From assembly GCA_001769535.1 (NCBI GenBank), contig MEOH01000026.1:62001-126000 (forward strand): a stretch of DNA of 64,000 nucleotides, given 5' to 3'. Position numbers and translations under genes: made by a program. Each line of letters opens with the position of its first letter. Position 1 is the stretch's first letter. Below are positions 51,452 through 61,389 of this stretch, piece by piece. The stretch is from Bacteroidetes bacterium GWF2_38_335. GTDB lineage: Bacteria > Bacteroidota > Bacteroidia > Bacteroidales > GWF2-38-335. The notes beneath the pieces are model-generated. The model had not been told where the DNA came from, did no database searches, and saw only the letters and a program-made list of their open reading frames with translations.

Positions 51452-52789
51452 CTAATTACCATAATGTTCGTTAAATTTCTTCAATCTTGCTTCAAGATCA
51501 GGAAATTGTGATCTGTTAACCAATGAAACACAAGCCCTTAATCCCTCGTTTCTTTCACTGCGGGTGGTTGTCAGCGTTATAGCAGAAATTCCGTAAAACA
51601 TCAGTCTTTCAAGAAGTTCATCGCCACTCATTCCGGGATAAGCAATGGTAAAATAAAATCCATCAGCAATAGGTTCACCCAGATCTTTGTCATACACAAT
51701 ATTAAATCCGTTATCGGTGAAGAGTTTCTTCATAATTTCGGCTTTTTTGCCGTATTCTATTACATCGTCTTTATAATTGTATGTTCCGTCATTTACGGCT
51801 TTCAGGATGGCACACAAGCCGTACTGACCTGAGTTTGAAGCGCCCGCTGTAAGCGCATAAATGGTTCCGTAAATCATTGAGTAGCCAAAGAGATCGGTAG
51901 GATAGAACCGTTTTAGTGCAGGTCTTTTCAGTTTTTGCAATTTATTTGACATCACCATCATTCCGAGGCGTGGACCGGGATAGCTGAACATTTTTGAGCC
52001 GGAGATGAGATGAATCACATTTTCGGTGTATTTTGCCACAGATGGTTGGTATGGTTCAACTCCTGGTTTTGAGTAATCTTTTCTGAAGTCCATTCCAAAA
52101 TAGGCAAGGTCTTCAAGAATAATCACATCATATTTATTAGCCATTTCACCGATAATTTTCAGTTCCATATCAGTCATGCAAACCCATGATGGATTATTCG
52201 GGTTAGAGAAAAGAATGGAATGAACATGCCCTTTTGAAAGAATTGATTCGAGTTTATCTCTGAGTTTTTCACCTCTATAATCATACACATCAAAAGATTC
52301 TACTTTTTTACCCAGCACATCCAGCTGCAATTTGTGAACAGGAAAGCCCGGATCAATAAATAGTGTAGTATCCCTGTCATCACAACTGTTATTTATGGTG
52401 ATGAAAGCTGCCATGCTTCCCTGCAAACTTCCCACTGTTGGTACACATCCGTAAGGATCTACCTCGTGGTTCAGGAATAATTTTACAAAACGGGCAATTT
52501 CATTTTTAAGTTCAGGGAGGCCTTCAAGCATCGGGTATTTCGAATTCACACCATTTTTTATGGCTTCTATTTCAGCATCAACACCAATTTTTGGGGTTGG
52601 TAAACCGGGGATACCCATTTCCATGCGCACATATTTCATTCCGGTTTTTCCTTCGATGATGTTGATCATCCGAACAACCTCGCGAATGCTGGCTCGTCCG
52701 ACATTTGGAATGCCGCTTTCCCTGATAACAGTTTCCACTGCGTTAAAATCAACCGGGGTTTCCTTTGTTTTAAATATTAAATTGCTCAT
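51452..52789 (-). CDS. Class I/II aminotransferase
   Basis: PLP-dependent fold-type I aminotransferase. The frame is open to a TTG at 52816, but that codon lies in a TATTTTTG promoter element, so the ATG at 52789 (MSNLIFKTKETPVDF) is preferred, giving 445 residues. Seen: VGSLQGSMAAFI (phosphate-binding), SILFSNPNNPSWVCMTDMELK, VIILEDLAYFGMDF (Asp and Tyr for the cofactor ring), and the PLP lysine in LISGSKMFSYPGPRLGMMV; a C-terminal Arg lies in TRSERNEGLRACVSL. Substrate is unknown; the neighbourhood suggests an amino-acid degradation step feeding 2-oxoacids to the ferredoxin oxidoreductase encoded nearby. Confidence 0.87.
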   Translation of the reverse strand: MSNLIFKTKETPVDFNAVETVIRESGIPNVGRASIREVVRMINIIEGKTGMKYVRMEMGIPGLPTPKIGVDAEIEAIKNGVNSKYPMLEGLPELKNEIARFVKLFLNHEVDPYGCVPTVGSLQGSMAAFITINNSCDDRDTTLFIDPGFPVHKLQLDVLGKKVESFDVYDYRGEKLRDKLESILSKGHVHSILFSNPNNPSWVCMTDMELKIIGEMANKYDVIILEDLAYFGMDFRKDYSKPGVEPYQPSVAKYTENVIHLISGSKMFSYPGPRLGMMVMSNKLQKLKRPALKRFYPTDLFGYSMIYGTIYALTAGASNSGQYGLCAILKAVNDGTYNYKDDVIEYGKKAEIMKKLFTDNGFNIVYDKDLGEPIADGFYFTIAYPGMSGDELLERLMFYGISAITLTTTRSERNEGLRACVSLVNRSQFPDLEARLKKFNEHYGN

Positions 52790-52813
52790 ATCTATATTTT
52801 CTGGTTTATCTTT

Positions 52814-52821
52814 CAAAAATA
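52814..52821 (-). promoter_or_regulatory. Putative -7 promoter element TATTTTTG
   Basis: Exact TAnnTTTG match on the reverse strand, 24 bases before the aminotransferase ATG at 52789. It overlaps the upstream TTG and so supports the shorter protein. Confidence 0.4.
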
Positions 52822-52925
52822 CTGATTAGTTTTTATCTGAAAGATATTGAAAAACCTATTTGATAACATTTTTGACGAGGGGAAAAAAGAATCCATCTTT
52901 TTTATATAATTTAATCTCCAATATC

Positions 52926-52957
52926 TTTGCTTTTATACTCTTTTACGGATATTTTTG
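52926..52957 (+). promoter_or_regulatory. Bacteroidetes promoter TTTG-N20-TATTTTTG
   Basis: TTTG at 52926-52929, 20 bases, then TATTTTTG at 52950-52957: both elements are exact. The start would fall near 52964, about 12 bases before the ATG at 52976. Confidence 0.6.
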
Positions 52958-52975
52958 TATTAAATCTCTGAAATT

Positions 52976-55900
52976 ATGAATATAGAAAGAGCCATTTTGG
53001 TATTTTTTGGTATGCTGATATTTTTGTCAGGCAAAGCTCAAATAAAAAGTGACTGGGCTTTTAATTTAAATGATATGAACCCTCAGGGAGGGCAAATAGC
53101 AGGAACCTGTGTGAAAAAAGATGCATCCGGAAATATATATGTTACCGGATATTTTAATGCAACTGCTGATTTTGACCCGGGAATCGGAACAGCAAACATG
53201 ACCTCTAAAGGAGGCAGCGATATTTTTATTGCCAAGTATGATGCTTTGGGAAATTACGTTTTTTCTAAATGCTTTGGGTCTTTTTCTGATGACTGGGGAA
53301 CATCCATTGCCCTTGATGTATCTGGAAATATTTATTTAACCGGTTTTTTTCTTTCTACAGCAGATTTTGATCCGGGACCTGATGTTGAAAATCTTGCTTC
53401 AGCAGGGAATAAGGATATTTTTGTAGCAAAGTATGATCCTTCAGGTAACTATATTTTCGCAAAAAGCATTGGCGGATCAAGCGATGACTGGTCATATTCC
53501 ATTGCCGTTGATGGCACCGGTAATGCTTATATTACAGGATATTTTATAAATACTGTTGATTTTGATGCGGGAGCCGGTGTTGCATCCCTTACTTCGGCAG
53601 GCGACAGGGATATTTACATTGCAAAATATGATGGATCGGGTAATTTTGTTTCTGCAATAAATGTTGGCGGAACAGGTGCTGATCAGGCAAATACAGTTAC
53701 CCTGGATGCCGCAGGCAATGTTTTTATTACAGGATTTTTTTATGGCACGGCAGATTTTGATCCCGGAACAGGCAGTGTGAACCTGACTGCAACCGGAATG
53801 GGTGATGTATTTGTGGCTAAATACGATGGCTCGCTTAATTACCTTACCTCTTTTAAATTGGGCGGAGTTGCCGTTGAAACCGGAACATCCATTGAAATTG
53901 ACGCTTCAGATAATATTCTTGTAACAGGTACCTACATGGGTACAGTGGATTTTGATCCGGGTGCCGGAACAGTCAACCGAACCTCTTTTGGCGGCTCCGA
54001 TGTATTTGTGGCAAAATACAATTCATCCGGAAATTATATTTATGCCATCAGCATGGGTGGAACCTCCAATGAAGGATCTTATTCAATTGCAGTTGATGTT
54101 GCAGGAAACGCATATATTACAGGAACAATGCAGGGTACGTGCGATTTTGATCCCGGACTTGGTATTGCCCCATTGGTGTCGGCTGGTGGTGATGATATTT
54201 TTCTGGCAAAATATAATCCTTCAGGAAATTACATTTATGCAAACAGATTTGGAAGATCTGCTACCGATTATGGCTACTCCGTTGATGCTGACGATTCCGG
54301 CAATGCCTATATTACCGGATATTTTACAGGAGGAACTGTGGATTTTGACCCGGGGGCAGGAACAGCAAACCTGGTATCTCCGGCATCTCTGCAAAATGCT
54401 TTTATCGGAAAATATGACCCGTCAGGAAATTACCTGATGGCATTTAGTCTGGGTGGCTATCCAAACACAACTGTGAATCAGACAAACAGTAAGGTTGTAT
54501 CAGATAACGCGGGGAACATGATTTTAGCAGGGAGTTTTGCCGGCACGGTTGATTTTGATCCCGGACCCGGAAATGCATACCTTACATCAGCTGGACAAAA
54601 TGATATTTATCTGGCAAAATATGATCCTTCGGGAAATTACATTTTCGCTTTCAGATTGGGCAGTACTTTTAATGATGATGCATACTCGGTTTTTGTTGAT
54701 GGGGATGGTGAAATTTATATTACTGGTTATTTTGACGGGACTTTTGATTTTGATCCGGGAACCGGAACAGCCAATTTGACTGGAACAGGTGATGTTTATT
54801 TTGCAAAATACAATCCATCAGGTGTTTATATCTTTGCCAAATCTATTAGTGGAACTTCAACAGATAACGGTAATTCAATTTTTATTGACGGTTCTGAGAA
54901 TATATATCTTACAGGATATTTTCAGGGAACTGCCGACTTTGATCCTGATGCCGGAACAGCCAATCTGGTTTCAGCAGGAAGCTCGGATGTTTTTATTGCC
55001 AAATACGATCCTGCCGGGGCATATATTTATGCGAAGGGCTTTGGTGGAACCGGCGACGACAGGGGCCAGGCACTAACACTGGATCAATCGGGAAATATTT
55101 TGCTTACAGGTTATTTTAATGGTACGGCTGATTTTGATCCAGGTACGGGCAATGCTTTTATGGTTTCAGCCGGATCTCAGGATATCTTTATTGCTAAATA
55201 TAGTAATTCGGGTGATTATATAAATGCCGGAAGGGTGGGAGGCAGCTCAACAGATTTCAGCTATTCCTTGTCTTACGACGGATTATCTTCATTTTATATC
55301 TGTGGCAACTTTATGGGAACCAGCGACTTTGATCCGGGAACCGGCACATATAATTTAGTTTCAAGTGCAGGAACCTCCGATTTCTTCCTTGCAAAATATG
55401 ATAATTCTTTCAATTTAGTTTTTGCAAACAGCTTTGGAGGTACATCATCTGAGTACAGTTATTCATCTTCAATTGATGCCTCCGGGGATATTTATCTGAC
55501 AGGTTTTTTCGGTGGTGTGGTTGATTTTGATCCGGGCACGGTAACCACCAATCTTACTTCATCGGGTTCAGCAGATATTTTTCTTGCAAAATACAATGCT
55601 TCGGGAAATCTGATCTATGCAAAAAATTTTGGTAGCACATCCTCTGAATCAGGTAATTCTGTTCATGCAGGTATTGATAGTGTTGTTTTTCTTACCGGAT
55701 ATTTTCAGGCACCTGCCGATTTTGATCCCAGCTTAAATGTGGATGAACTTAGTTCTCTGAATGGCAATGACATCTTTGCTGCTAAATATTTACCTGCCTA
55801 TCCTGAAATTGCTGTATCAGGAAACAGCGAATTTATTTTTGATGACGATGCAACGCCTTCATTAACAGATGATACTGATTTTGGTAATTCAATTATCGGA

Positions 55901-57826
55901 TCTCCTGTTTCGCATACTTTTGTGATTGAAAACAATGGAGAAGCTGATCTTCTTTTAAATGGAATACCTGCTGTAACAGTAACAGGAACCGGATTTGCAC
56001 TCAGCACAGACGCTCCTTCAATAATTGCAACAGGAACAGCTGTTTCCTTTGAGGTAACTTTTACTCCGGATAATTGTGGCTCTTTTTCCGGTAACATTAG
56101 CATTGCTAATAATGATCCGAACGAAAATCCGTTTAATTTTTCAATCACCGGAAATTGCATTGACAATATTGCTCCAATACCCGATGTTGCCAGTCTGCCC
56201 GATTTAACCGGAGAATGTTCTGTTTCTGTTTCTTCCATTCCAACAGCAACCGATGCTTGTGCAGGTGTTATAACCGGGACTACCAGCGATCCGCTTACAT
56301 ATTCATCACAAGGCACATACCAGATTAACTGGCGTTTTGAAGATGATTTTGGAAATTTCACAGAACAAACTCAAAATATTATTATTAATGATGTAACTCC
56401 ACCGGTTCCGGATATTGCTACTTTACCCGATCTTACCGATGAATGTATGGTTGTGGTGTCTGGTTATCCAACAGCCACCGATGCCTGCTTTGGAACAATT
56501 ACACCCTTTTACTCTGGTCCGGCAGTCATCACCACCCAGGGAACCACTCAAATTACCTGGCAATATTTTGACGGTATGGGCAATGTTACCTATCAAACGC
56601 AAAATGTTGTTGTCGACGATGTTACTCCTCCGGTGCCCGATGTAACAACCTTACCGGATATTACAGCAGATTGTTCGGTCACTATCTCTGAATTTCCTTC
56701 CGCAACCGATGCCTGTTCTTCTTATACCGAAACAACCACAGATGATCCATTATATTACAATGCAGAAGGCATCTATATAATTACCTGGAAATACAACGAC
56801 GGCAATGGCAATTTTACTTATCAAACACAAAATGTGATTGTGGAAGATTCTGAAATGCCTGTCCCGGCACTTTCTTCATTGCCTGATCTTACAGGAGATT
56901 GCTCTGTTTCTGTGGCCTATTTTCCTACAGCAACCGATAATTGTTCCGGTGATTTGTTTGCCACCACCTCCGATCCTTTGGATTATCCTAATCAGGGAAC
57001 TTACCTCATAACATGGACTTTTGATGATGGAAATGGAAATATCCTCACCCAAACTCAAAATGTTATTGTAGATGACTTGACTGCTCCATTGCCCAATAAT
57101 GATATGCTGCCTGATGTTATTGGCTCCTGCGATGCTTCAGTTGAAGTTCCATCTGCATGGGATGAATGTTCCGGTACCATTTACGCTACCACTACCGATC
57201 CTTTGTTTTATGATGAACAAGGCACCTATATTGTAACATGGACCTACCTTGATGACAATGGAAATTCATCAATTCAAACTCAAAACATCACAGTAGAGGA
57301 TATTATTAATCCTGAAATGAACTGTGCCAACGATATTGTAATTGATCTTGCCGAAGGTGAAACTTCATATACGGTTGTTGCTGAAGAACTGGATCCGGTC
57401 TATACCTGGGATAATTGTGAAATTTCATCTGTCACAAATAATTACAGCTTGAGTGCTTCACTTGCCGGTTCAGTATTTCCAATTGGTTCATACGAAATTA
57501 TCTGGACTGTGTCAGATATAGCGGGAAATGAATCTGTTTGCTTTGCTCAGGTTATCGTCAATCCTTACGTTGGCGTTTCCGATGTATATAATGAATTGGT
57601 CAAAGTGTATCCAAATCCAACCAAAGACTTGATTGTCATTGAAACAACAGGTGAAGATTGTATTTCAAAATATGAACTGAATGATGTGTCAGGAAAAATT
57701 TTATTAACTGATTTTATTTCAGAATCACTGACAAGAATTGATCTTTTGGACTTTACTAACGGTGTATATTTCCTGAAAATTTATTCTGATAAAGGAGTCA
57801 TAGTACATAAAGTTGTTAAAAACTAA
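52976..57826 (+). CDS. Giant SBBP-repeat/HYR-like surface protein, T9SS cargo
   Basis: A 1616-residue secreted protein. A signal peptide (about 1-21, ending SGKAQ) is followed by 14 SBBP-type repeats of about 60-70 residues (about 45-940). Each has the pattern DxxGNxYxTGYFxGTxDFDPGxGxxNLxSxGxxDIFxAKYDxSGNYIxAxxxGG, predicted to form beta-propellers. Residues about 945-1060 form a choice-of-anchor-D/ASH-like domain (HTFVIENNGEADLLL). About 1065-1450 are five HYR-like modules of about 75 residues (ATDACSG, QGTYxITWxxDDGNGN, TQNVIVDD). One divergent HYR module and a type A sorting domain (VKVYPNPTKDLIVIETTG...GVYFLKIYSDKGVIVHKVVKN) close the protein. Probably an adhesin or surface-layer component. 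It has its own good promoter. Confidence 0.88.
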   Translation: MNIERAILVFFGMLIFLSGKAQIKSDWAFNLNDMNPQGGQIAGTCVKKDASGNIYVTGYFNATADFDPGIGTANMTSKGGSDIFIAKYDALGNYVFSKCFGSFSDDWGTSIALDVSGNIYLTGFFLSTADFDPGPDVENLASAGNKDIFVAKYDPSGNYIFAKSIGGSSDDWSYSIAVDGTGNAYITGYFINTVDFDAGAGVASLTSAGDRDIYIAKYDGSGNFVSAINVGGTGADQANTVTLDAAGNVFITGFFYGTADFDPGTGSVNLTATGMGDVFVAKYDGSLNYLTSFKLGGVAVETGTSIEIDASDNILVTGTYMGTVDFDPGAGTVNRTSFGGSDVFVAKYNSSGNYIYAISMGGTSNEGSYSIAVDVAGNAYITGTMQGTCDFDPGLGIAPLVSAGGDDIFLAKYNPSGNYIYANRFGRSATDYGYSVDADDSGNAYITGYFTGGTVDFDPGAGTANLVSPASLQNAFIGKYDPSGNYLMAFSLGGYPNTTVNQTNSKVVSDNAGNMILAGSFAGTVDFDPGPGNAYLTSAGQNDIYLAKYDPSGNYIFAFRLGSTFNDDAYSVFVDGDGEIYITGYFDGTFDFDPGTGTANLTGTGDVYFAKYNPSGVYIFAKSISGTSTDNGNSIFIDGSENIYLTGYFQGTADFDPDAGTANLVSAGSSDVFIAKYDPAGAYIYAKGFGGTGDDRGQALTLDQSGNILLTGYFNGTADFDPGTGNAFMVSAGSQDIFIAKYSNSGDYINAGRVGGSSTDFSYSLSYDGLSSFYICGNFMGTSDFDPGTGTYNLVSSAGTSDFFLAKYDNSFNLVFANSFGGTSSEYSYSSSIDASGDIYLTGFFGGVVDFDPGTVTTNLTSSGSADIFLAKYNASGNLIYAKNFGSTSSESGNSVHAGIDSVVFLTGYFQAPADFDPSLNVDELSSLNGNDIFAAKYLPAYPEIAVSGNSEFIFDDDATPSLTDDTDFGNSIIGSPVSHTFVIENNGEADLLLNGIPAVTVTGTGFALSTDAPSIIATGTAVSFEVTFTPDNCGSFSGNISIANNDPNENPFNFSITGNCIDNIAPIPDVASLPDLTGECSVSVSSIPTATDACAGVITGTTSDPLTYSSQGTYQINWRFEDDFGNFTEQTQNIIINDVTPPVPDIATLPDLTDECMVVVSGYPTATDACFGTITPFYSGPAVITTQGTTQITWQYFDGMGNVTYQTQNVVVDDVTPPVPDVTTLPDITADCSVTISEFPSATDACSSYTETTTDDPLYYNAEGIYIITWKYNDGNGNFTYQTQNVIVEDSEMPVPALSSLPDLTGDCSVSVAYFPTATDNCSGDLFATTSDPLDYPNQGTYLITWTFDDGNGNILTQTQNVIVDDLTAPLPNNDMLPDVIGSCDASVEVPSAWDECSGTIYATTTDPLFYDEQGTYIVTWTYLDDNGNSSIQTQNITVEDIINPEMNCANDIVIDLAEGETSYTVVAEELDPVYTWDNCEISSVTNNYSLSASLAGSVFPIGSYEIIWTVSDIAGNESVCFAQVIVNPYVGVSDVYNELVKVYPNPTKDLIVIETTGEDCISKYELNDVSGKILLTDFISESLTRIDLLDFTNGVYFLKIYSDKGVIVHKVVKN

Positions 57827-57920
57827 AGTTCTTTCATCTGAATTTAATTTTTAGCTTAGCATTCAAATTATTAAGGCGTATCCGAAAAGCCATAAGAGTA
57901 GGAAAACTAAACTTAAAAAC

Positions 57921-58586
57921 ATGAAAAAAAACTTAGCTGAATTTATCGGAACATTCTGGCTCGTTCTGGGCGGCTGTGGGGCTGCAGTACTGGCCGGCGG
58001 GCATATTGGTGCCGGTGGCGTGGCCATTGCATTTGGTTTAACAGTTGTAACCATTGCCTATTCATTGGGACATATTTCAGGGGCGCATCTGAACCCTGCC
58101 GTAACGCTGGGATTGTGGGCTGGAGGAAGATTTGATCAAAAGGAAATCGGTTCATACATCATTTCTCAAGTTCTTGGAGCTATTGCTGCTGCCGGAGTTC
58201 TTTACATCATTGTAACCGGTTCGGATGGTAAAATTGGAGACTTTGCTGCCAATGGCTATGATGAGCATTCTCCGGGTCATTTCAAAATGATCTCCGCCAT
58301 AGTCACCGAGTTTGTAATGACTTTTATGTTTTTGATCGTTATTTTAGGAGCAACGGACGAAAAAGCACCCAAGGGTTTTGCCGGACTGGCAATTGGATTT
58401 GCTTTAATATTGATTCATCTAATCAGTATTCCGGTTACCAATACTTCTGTCAATCCTGCCCGGAGTATCTCACAGGCCATTTTTGTTGGCGACTGGGCAT
58501 TGGCACAACTCTGGCTTTTTGTGGTTATTCCTATTGCCGGAGCAATTTGTGCAGGATATGTTTACAAATATCTAAGTTCAAAATAA
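57921..58586 (+). CDS. aqpZ: Aquaporin Z
   Basis: Tetrameric water channel of the inner membrane, 221 residues with six membrane helices and two half-helices. The NPA motifs are [12 protein letters not shown] (about residues 58-69) and SVNPARS (second NPA, with Arg of the selectivity filter). The His of the filter is in [14 protein letters not shown], the AqpZ pattern rather than that of glycerol facilitators. [27 protein letters not shown] at the start is typical. It is transcribed alone and ends in a strong terminator. Confidence 0.95.
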   Translation: MKKNLAEFIGTFWLVLGGCGAAVLAGGHIGAGGVAIAFGLTVVTIAYSLGHISGAHLNPAVTLGLWAGGRFDQKEIGSYIISQVLGAIAAAGVLYIIVTGSDGKIGDFAANGYDEHSPGHFKMISAIVTEFVMTFMFLIVILGATDEKAPKGFAGLAIGFALILIHLISIPVTNTSVNPARSISQAIFVGDWALAQLWLFVVIPIAGAICAGYVYKYLSSK

Positions 58587-58596
58587 AAGATGCTGT

Positions 58597-58628
58597 AAAA
58601 GCCCGGATTTTACCCGGGCTTTTTTTTG
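58597..58628 (+). terminator. Intrinsic terminator after aqpZ
   Basis: AGCCCGG / CCGGGCT (7 bp) with a short loop, preceded by A residues and followed by eight T residues. Confidence 0.85.
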
Positions 58629-58666
58629 AAATATTTGACTAAGAAGAATATTTATTAATTTGCTGC

Positions 58667-59971
58667 GTGAATAAAACGTTTTTGATATTGCTGTTTTTTT
58701 GTATCTCCAATTTGATTTATTCCCAGCAATGGATCAAACAGGACGCTCATTTTTCATCCGATTCGATTGCGGTCTGGAACATCTCCATTGTTAATGAAAA
58801 TGTGGCCTGGGCTGCAGGTTATAATATTTTCAATGGATCAAACAGTGTTTGCAGGGAATTTACCCGGACTACCAATGGAGGAGAAACTTGGATTCAAGGA
58901 CAGTTTTTAAATCTGCCCGATAGCGCTATTATTTCTTATCTGTTTGCTTTAAATGCAGACACAGCCTGGATTGCCTGCTGGAACGACACAACCGGGGGAA
59001 AAGCCATTTTCAGAACCAATGATGGTGGGTTAACATGGAATGCACAGCCCTCTGCTGAGTTTTCTTCTTCAGGCTCATTTCCAAACATTGTTCACTTTTT
59101 TGATACAGAAAATGGCATATGCATGGGCGATCCTGTTGATGGTTATTTTGAACATTATACTACCTCAGATGGTGGCCAAACATGGAGCAGGGTTCCTTCC
59201 GAAAACCTGCCTGATCCTTTGACCGGAGAAAACGGTTATAATAAAGGCAGGTCTTTTGATGTGGCTGGTAATGTTGTATATTACGGAACTTCTAAAGGTA
59301 GAATATTAAAATCAGTGGATTTTGGCAATTCGTGGACTGTATGCGGACCTGAATATCTGGATAAAGCCTATTCGGTAGCTTTTAAAGATTCGGCAGCCGG
59401 CATTGCAGTGGACAATGAGGTTCAGACTTACCTGACATTTAACGGCGGAGAAAGCTGGTACGACCATATGTTCAATACTGAGTACTGGGGAGGGCAGCTT
59501 GAATATGCCCATGGCGATCCCGGTTATCTCATGACCGTTTGGCAGGGAGTAAACCAGGGAACAGCATATAGTTTAAACAATGGAACCTCATGGACCAGAA
59601 TAGATTACTTGTTTTATACTGATATTCAATTTTTGGATACACAAACAGGTTGGGCAGGAGGGAAGTGTGACTCTTTGGGAACCGGCGGACTATTTAAGTG
59701 GGACGGGCAGGGACTTGGTATTAATGACTTTCAAGTTGATAATGAACTTTTGATTTTTCCAAATCCAGCATCATTTGAAGTGAAAATTAAAACAAATGAA
59801 CCTGCAATGATTAATATTATTGATTTAATGGGAACCAGTTTGTATAAAGATTCAGTGGAAGCCGGAATTACAAAAATAAATATATCAAATTATCAGTCTG
59901 GATTATATATAATATTATCTGAACAAAAAGGTAAAATTAGTGCGGTAACATTTTTGAAAACAGATTATTAA
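58667..59971 (+). CDS. Secreted YCF48/BNR-like propeller protein, T9SS cargo
   Basis: A 434-residue exported protein that begins with GTG; no in-frame ATG would give a complete signal peptide. Signal residues are 1-19 (ending LIYSQ). The body has repeated Asp-box-like motifs: TTNGGETWIQG, RTNDGGLTWNAQ, TSDGGQTWSRV, FGNSWTVCG and FNGGESWYDH, a six- or seven-bladed propeller of the YCF48/sialidase style. Sialidase catalytic residues are not evident. The C-terminus (LLIFPNPASFEVKIKTN...GLYIILSEQKGKISAVTFLKTD) is a type A sorting domain. The stop overlaps the convergent DUF4159 gene by 4 bases. Confidence 0.82.
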   Translation: MNKTFLILLFFCISNLIYSQQWIKQDAHFSSDSIAVWNISIVNENVAWAAGYNIFNGSNSVCREFTRTTNGGETWIQGQFLNLPDSAIISYLFALNADTAWIACWNDTTGGKAIFRTNDGGLTWNAQPSAEFSSSGSFPNIVHFFDTENGICMGDPVDGYFEHYTTSDGGQTWSRVPSENLPDPLTGENGYNKGRSFDVAGNVVYYGTSKGRILKSVDFGNSWTVCGPEYLDKAYSVAFKDSAAGIAVDNEVQTYLTFNGGESWYDHMFNTEYWGGQLEYAHGDPGYLMTVWQGVNQGTAYSLNNGTSWTRIDYLFYTDIQFLDTQTGWAGGKCDSLGTGGLFKWDGQGLGINDFQVDNELLIFPNPASFEVKIKTNEPAMINIIDLMGTSLYKDSVEAGITKINISNYQSGLYIILSEQKGKISAVTFLKTDY

Positions 59972-60648
59972 TTCTCAAAAGCATAAGCAATTAAATTCGC
60001 TCCCATCTTTAAAGCTTTTGTTCTGGTTTCTTCCGAATCATTATGAATTTCAGGATCTTCCCAGCCATCGCCCAGGTCACATTCATAAGAATAAAAAACT
60101 ACGAGTCTGCCTTCATAAAAAAGTCCAAAACCCTGCGGAGGTTTATTATCGTGCTCATGAATTTTTGGTAACCCATTGTTAAAAGGATATTTGATTTTAT
60201 AGATGGGATGGGAGAAGGGCAACTCAATAAAATCCTGATCAGGAAACACCTTTTTCATCTCCCTCCGCACATGATCATTTAACCCATAATTATCATCAAT
60301 ATGTAAAAAACCTCCACTAACCAAATATGTTTTCAGGTTTTCTGCCTCTGAAGCTGAAAAAATTACGTTTCCATGTCCCGTCATATGTACGAATGGGTAA
60401 TTATAAATATCCGGACTACCAACTTCGATTGTTGCGTATTCCTTGTCAATATTGGTTGACATGTTTTTATTGCAAAAATCAATCAAATTTGTTAAGGAAG
60501 TTGGGTTTGCATACCAGTCACCTCCGCCATTATACTTCAATAAAGCAATTTTTAAAGGTGCCGGGGCCGGATTGAAAGAGGTAATTATTAATAAATTACA
60601 TATTATTGTTAAATTAAGTACAAATTTTCTTAATAACTTCATTTTCAT
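59968..60648 (-). CDS. DUF4159-containing exported protein
   Basis: A 226-residue protein of the DUF4159 family with a signal peptide (hydrophobic residues about 8-28). Characteristic stretches: LKIALLKYNGGGDWYANPTSLTNLIDFCNKNMS, PFVHMTGHGNVIFSASEAENLKTYLVSGGFLHIDDNYG (GHG and GGFLHIDD), HPIYKIKYPFNNGLPKIHEHDN and FSYECDLGDGWED. The fold is glutamine-amidotransferase-like and its function is unknown; related genes often lie near aerotolerance-type operons. The ATG overlaps the rsmE stop by 4 bases, so it is coupled to that gene. The 3' end overlaps the propeller gene's stop. Confidence 0.85.
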   Translation of the reverse strand: MKMKLLRKFVLNLTIICNLLIITSFNPAPAPLKIALLKYNGGGDWYANPTSLTNLIDFCNKNMSTNIDKEYATIEVGSPDIYNYPFVHMTGHGNVIFSASEAENLKTYLVSGGFLHIDDNYGLNDHVRREMKKVFPDQDFIELPFSHPIYKIKYPFNNGLPKIHEHDNKPPQGFGLFYEGRLVVFYSYECDLGDGWEDPEIHNDSEETRTKALKMGANLIAYAFEN

Positions 60649-61346
60649 ATATTTAATAAATTCACTATTTGACAGGCAGCAACCCCTGCTGTCTCGGTTC
60701 TTAAACGGCTTTTTCCAAGGGAAATTTCTTCAAAACCATTATTTTTCGCAAGACTGATTTCTTCAGGAGAAAAATCACCTTCCGGTCCGATTAACACCAT
60801 ACAGGATTTTTCCTTAGCAGTTTTATTGAAAAGGTGTTCTTTCTCAGGTTCATCGCAATGTGCAATGTATTTTTGCACTTCTTTGCTGTTGGTAATCAAT
60901 TTCTTGTAATCTGTTAATTCGTTAATTTTGGGCAAATATGCTTTAACAGATTGTTTAATGGCAGAAATAACAATTTTTTCCATCCGGTCAACGCTGACAT
61001 TTTTTCTTTCAGATCTTTGACAAAGGATGGGAGTAATCTCATCAATGCCTATTTCTGTAGCTTTCTCAAGAAACCACTCAAAACGGTCAATATTTTTTGT
61101 GGGTGCAATGGCAATATGCAAATAATGGTTTCTTTTTTCGAATTCTGATTTTTTTTCAACCACTTCAACAATGCACTTTTTGGGGTTATCAACAGATATT
61201 TTGGCAAGATAAAACCCACCTTTTCCGTCAATCAGGTTAACCCTGTCGCCGGCTTTCAGTCTGAGAACCCTTATGCAATGCTTCGACTCGGTTTCATCGA
61301 GCAAGTAATAGTTTCCTTCAATATCGGGTGTATAAAACAAATGCAT
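60645..61346 (-). CDS. rsmE: 16S rRNA m3U1498 methyltransferase
   Basis: SPOUT-class methyltransferase that modifies U1498 of 16S rRNA using S-adenosylmethionine. The N-terminal PUA-like domain reads HCIRVLRLKAGDRVNLIDGKGGFY. The catalytic knot has ATEIGIDEITPILCQRSERK, then VLIGPEGDFSPEEI and ISLGKSRLRTETAGVAACQIV. Length (233) is normal. It is the first gene of a two-gene unit with the DUF4159 gene and is divergent from the phosphodiesterase. Confidence 0.95.
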   Translation of the reverse strand: MHLFYTPDIEGNYYLLDETESKHCIRVLRLKAGDRVNLIDGKGGFYLAKISVDNPKKCIVEVVEKKSEFEKRNHYLHIAIAPTKNIDRFEWFLEKATEIGIDEITPILCQRSERKNVSVDRMEKIVISAIKQSVKAYLPKINELTDYKKLITNSKEVQKYIAHCDEPEKEHLFNKTAKEKSCMVLIGPEGDFSPEEISLAKNNGFEEISLGKSRLRTETAGVAACQIVNLLNI

Positions 61347-61389
61347 TTATTAATTTTGAATTTTTTACAAAAATACAATTAAAAGTTCA

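Noticed and set aside
53952-55076. Long alternative-frame ORFs inside the SBBP gene
   Set aside because: They arise from the repeated DNA and show no independent coding features.
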